Origin: Eutrophovita brisbanensis
GTDB lineage: Bacteria > Pseudomonadota > Gammaproteobacteria > Burkholderiales > Eutrophovitaceae
NCBI GenBank assembly: GCA_038147395.1
Contig: JAYQTM010000001.1
Span: forward strand, 1,860,001-1,924,000
Direction of reading: 5' to 3'
Length of the DNA stretch: 64,000 bases
Position 1 is the stretch's first letter; each line of letters starts with the position of its first letter. A program made the position numbers and the translations under genes. Shown here in pieces: positions 63,470 through 64,000 of the stretch. The notes beneath the pieces are model-generated. The model searched no databases and had not been told where the DNA came from. It saw only the letters and a list, made by a program, of their open reading frames with translations.

Positions 63470-64000
63470 TTACTTGTGCCGCTCAAGCTCTCTCCATATC
63501 AGCAGCGCATCTTTGGTTTCGTTGACGTCGTGTACGCGTATGATATCGGCTCCTCGAATCGCTGCAAGAACAGCGGACGAAATACTGGCGCCCAAACGGT
63601 CCTTTGGGTCCGTTTTACCCGTAATGTGCCCTAACATGGATTTCCTCGACAGCCCCACCAACACAGGTAACCCATCGACTCGTATTTTTTCGAGGTTATT
63701 AAGCAAAGTGAGGTTGTGGTCTATCGTTTTTCCGAACCCGAAACCTGGATCGATCACGATACTCTCTCGAGATACCCCCGCATCAATCAAGACATTAACT
63801 CTATTGGCAAGAAAACGCTGCACGTCCGCTACGACATCATCGTACGTTGGTGCATCCTGCATGTCCTTGGGGGCACCCTTCATGTGCATCACACACACAC
63901 CGATATTCTTAGTGGCTATTAGTCTCGCGGTTTCCTGATTGGCGACCCCGGTAATGTCATTGATCATGCAGGCGCCCTGATCCGCGACCTCATGCATCAG
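63470..64000 (-). CDS. folP: Dihydropteroate synthase, partial at the window end
   Basis: The last 176 codons of FolP are visible. They include INDITG, MHMKG (sulfonamide-target region), DPGFGFGKT and GLSRKSMLG. The 5' end lies beyond position 64000. It joins p-aminobenzoate to the pterin in folate synthesis. The glmM start follows 17 bases after its stop, the usual folP-glmM order in Gammaproteobacteria. Confidence 0.95.
   Translation of the reverse strand: MMHEVADQGACMINDITGVANQETARLIATKNIGVCVMHMKGAPKDMQDAPTYDDVVADVQRFLANRVNVLIDAGVSRESIVIDPGFGFGKTIDHNLTLLNNLEKIRVDGLPVLVGLSRKSMLGHITGKTDPKDRLGASISSAVLAAIRGADIIRVHDVNETKDALLIWRELERHK

Noticed and set aside
1..64000. CRISPR arrays, transposons, prophage or defence islands
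   Set aside because: No regularly spaced repeats, transposase, recombinase, phage structural or restriction genes were recognised in the window.

Overview
The window reads as a chromosomal stretch of a moderate-GC, probably marine gammaproteobacterium. The evidence is the block folP-glmM-(pst)-tpiA-secG-tRNA-Leu(GAG)-nuoABCDEFGHIJKLMN, whose secG/tRNA-Leu/nuo order is typical of Gammaproteobacteria, together with RluE-, AcpH- and SrkA-type housekeeping genes. I cannot name a genus. Nearly all genes lie on the minus strand. I saw no CRISPR array, transposase, integrase, phage gene or recognisable defence system.

Layout. 1-7 kb: a cut-off secreted protein, rluE, a YgiQ-type radical SAM protein, an SDR/methyltransferase/enoyl-CoA hydratase trio and a frameshifted YVTN beta-propeller lipoprotein. 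7-13 kb: a Dpp/Opp-type ABC importer whose last ATPase is fused in frame to a short-chain dehydrogenase. 13-19 kb: catabolic genes, namely a dienelactone hydrolase with an extra C-terminal domain, two phytanoyl-CoA dioxygenase-family genes, an MhpD-like hydratase and a PQQ-type sugar dehydrogenase lipoprotein. 19-28 kb: a porin with a Fur-like site in front, then a compact assimilatory sulfate reduction and siroheme operon (TauE-cysI-DUF934-cysH-cysD-cysN-cobA-fpr-cbiX). 28-43 kb: aldolase, dehydrogenases, cupin, intracellular PHB depolymerase, SrkA kinase, SulP transporter, AcpH, DUF599, enoyl-CoA hydratase, CDP-alcohol phosphatidyltransferase, HtpG and a NUDIX hydrolase. 43-57.5 kb: the complete 14-gene complex I operon. 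57.6-64 kb: tRNA-Leu, secG, tpiA, pstBACS, glmM and folP.

The strongest anomalies are structural. A pst segment lies between glmM and tpiA. At about 62402, glmM is cut at residue 350 of a usual ~445 and joined directly to a pstS that lacks its signal peptide and N-terminus. At about 58908, pstB loses its usual C-terminus and runs into tpiA. Both ends fall inside genes and phoU is absent. That is what a random fragment joined by illegitimate recombination, or an assembly or amplification chimera, would look like. Two conserved genes (nuoJ and the YVTN lipoprotein) carry apparent one-base indels in short homopolymers. These suggest residual sequence error, so broken genes here should be confirmed before biological use.

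No clearly new system is proven. The most interesting intact candidates are the ABC ATPase-SDR fusion, the dienelactone hydrolase two-domain protein, the porin/Fur-like site beside the sulfite-reduction operon, and an unrecognised 344-residue protein at 34.7-35.7 kb.
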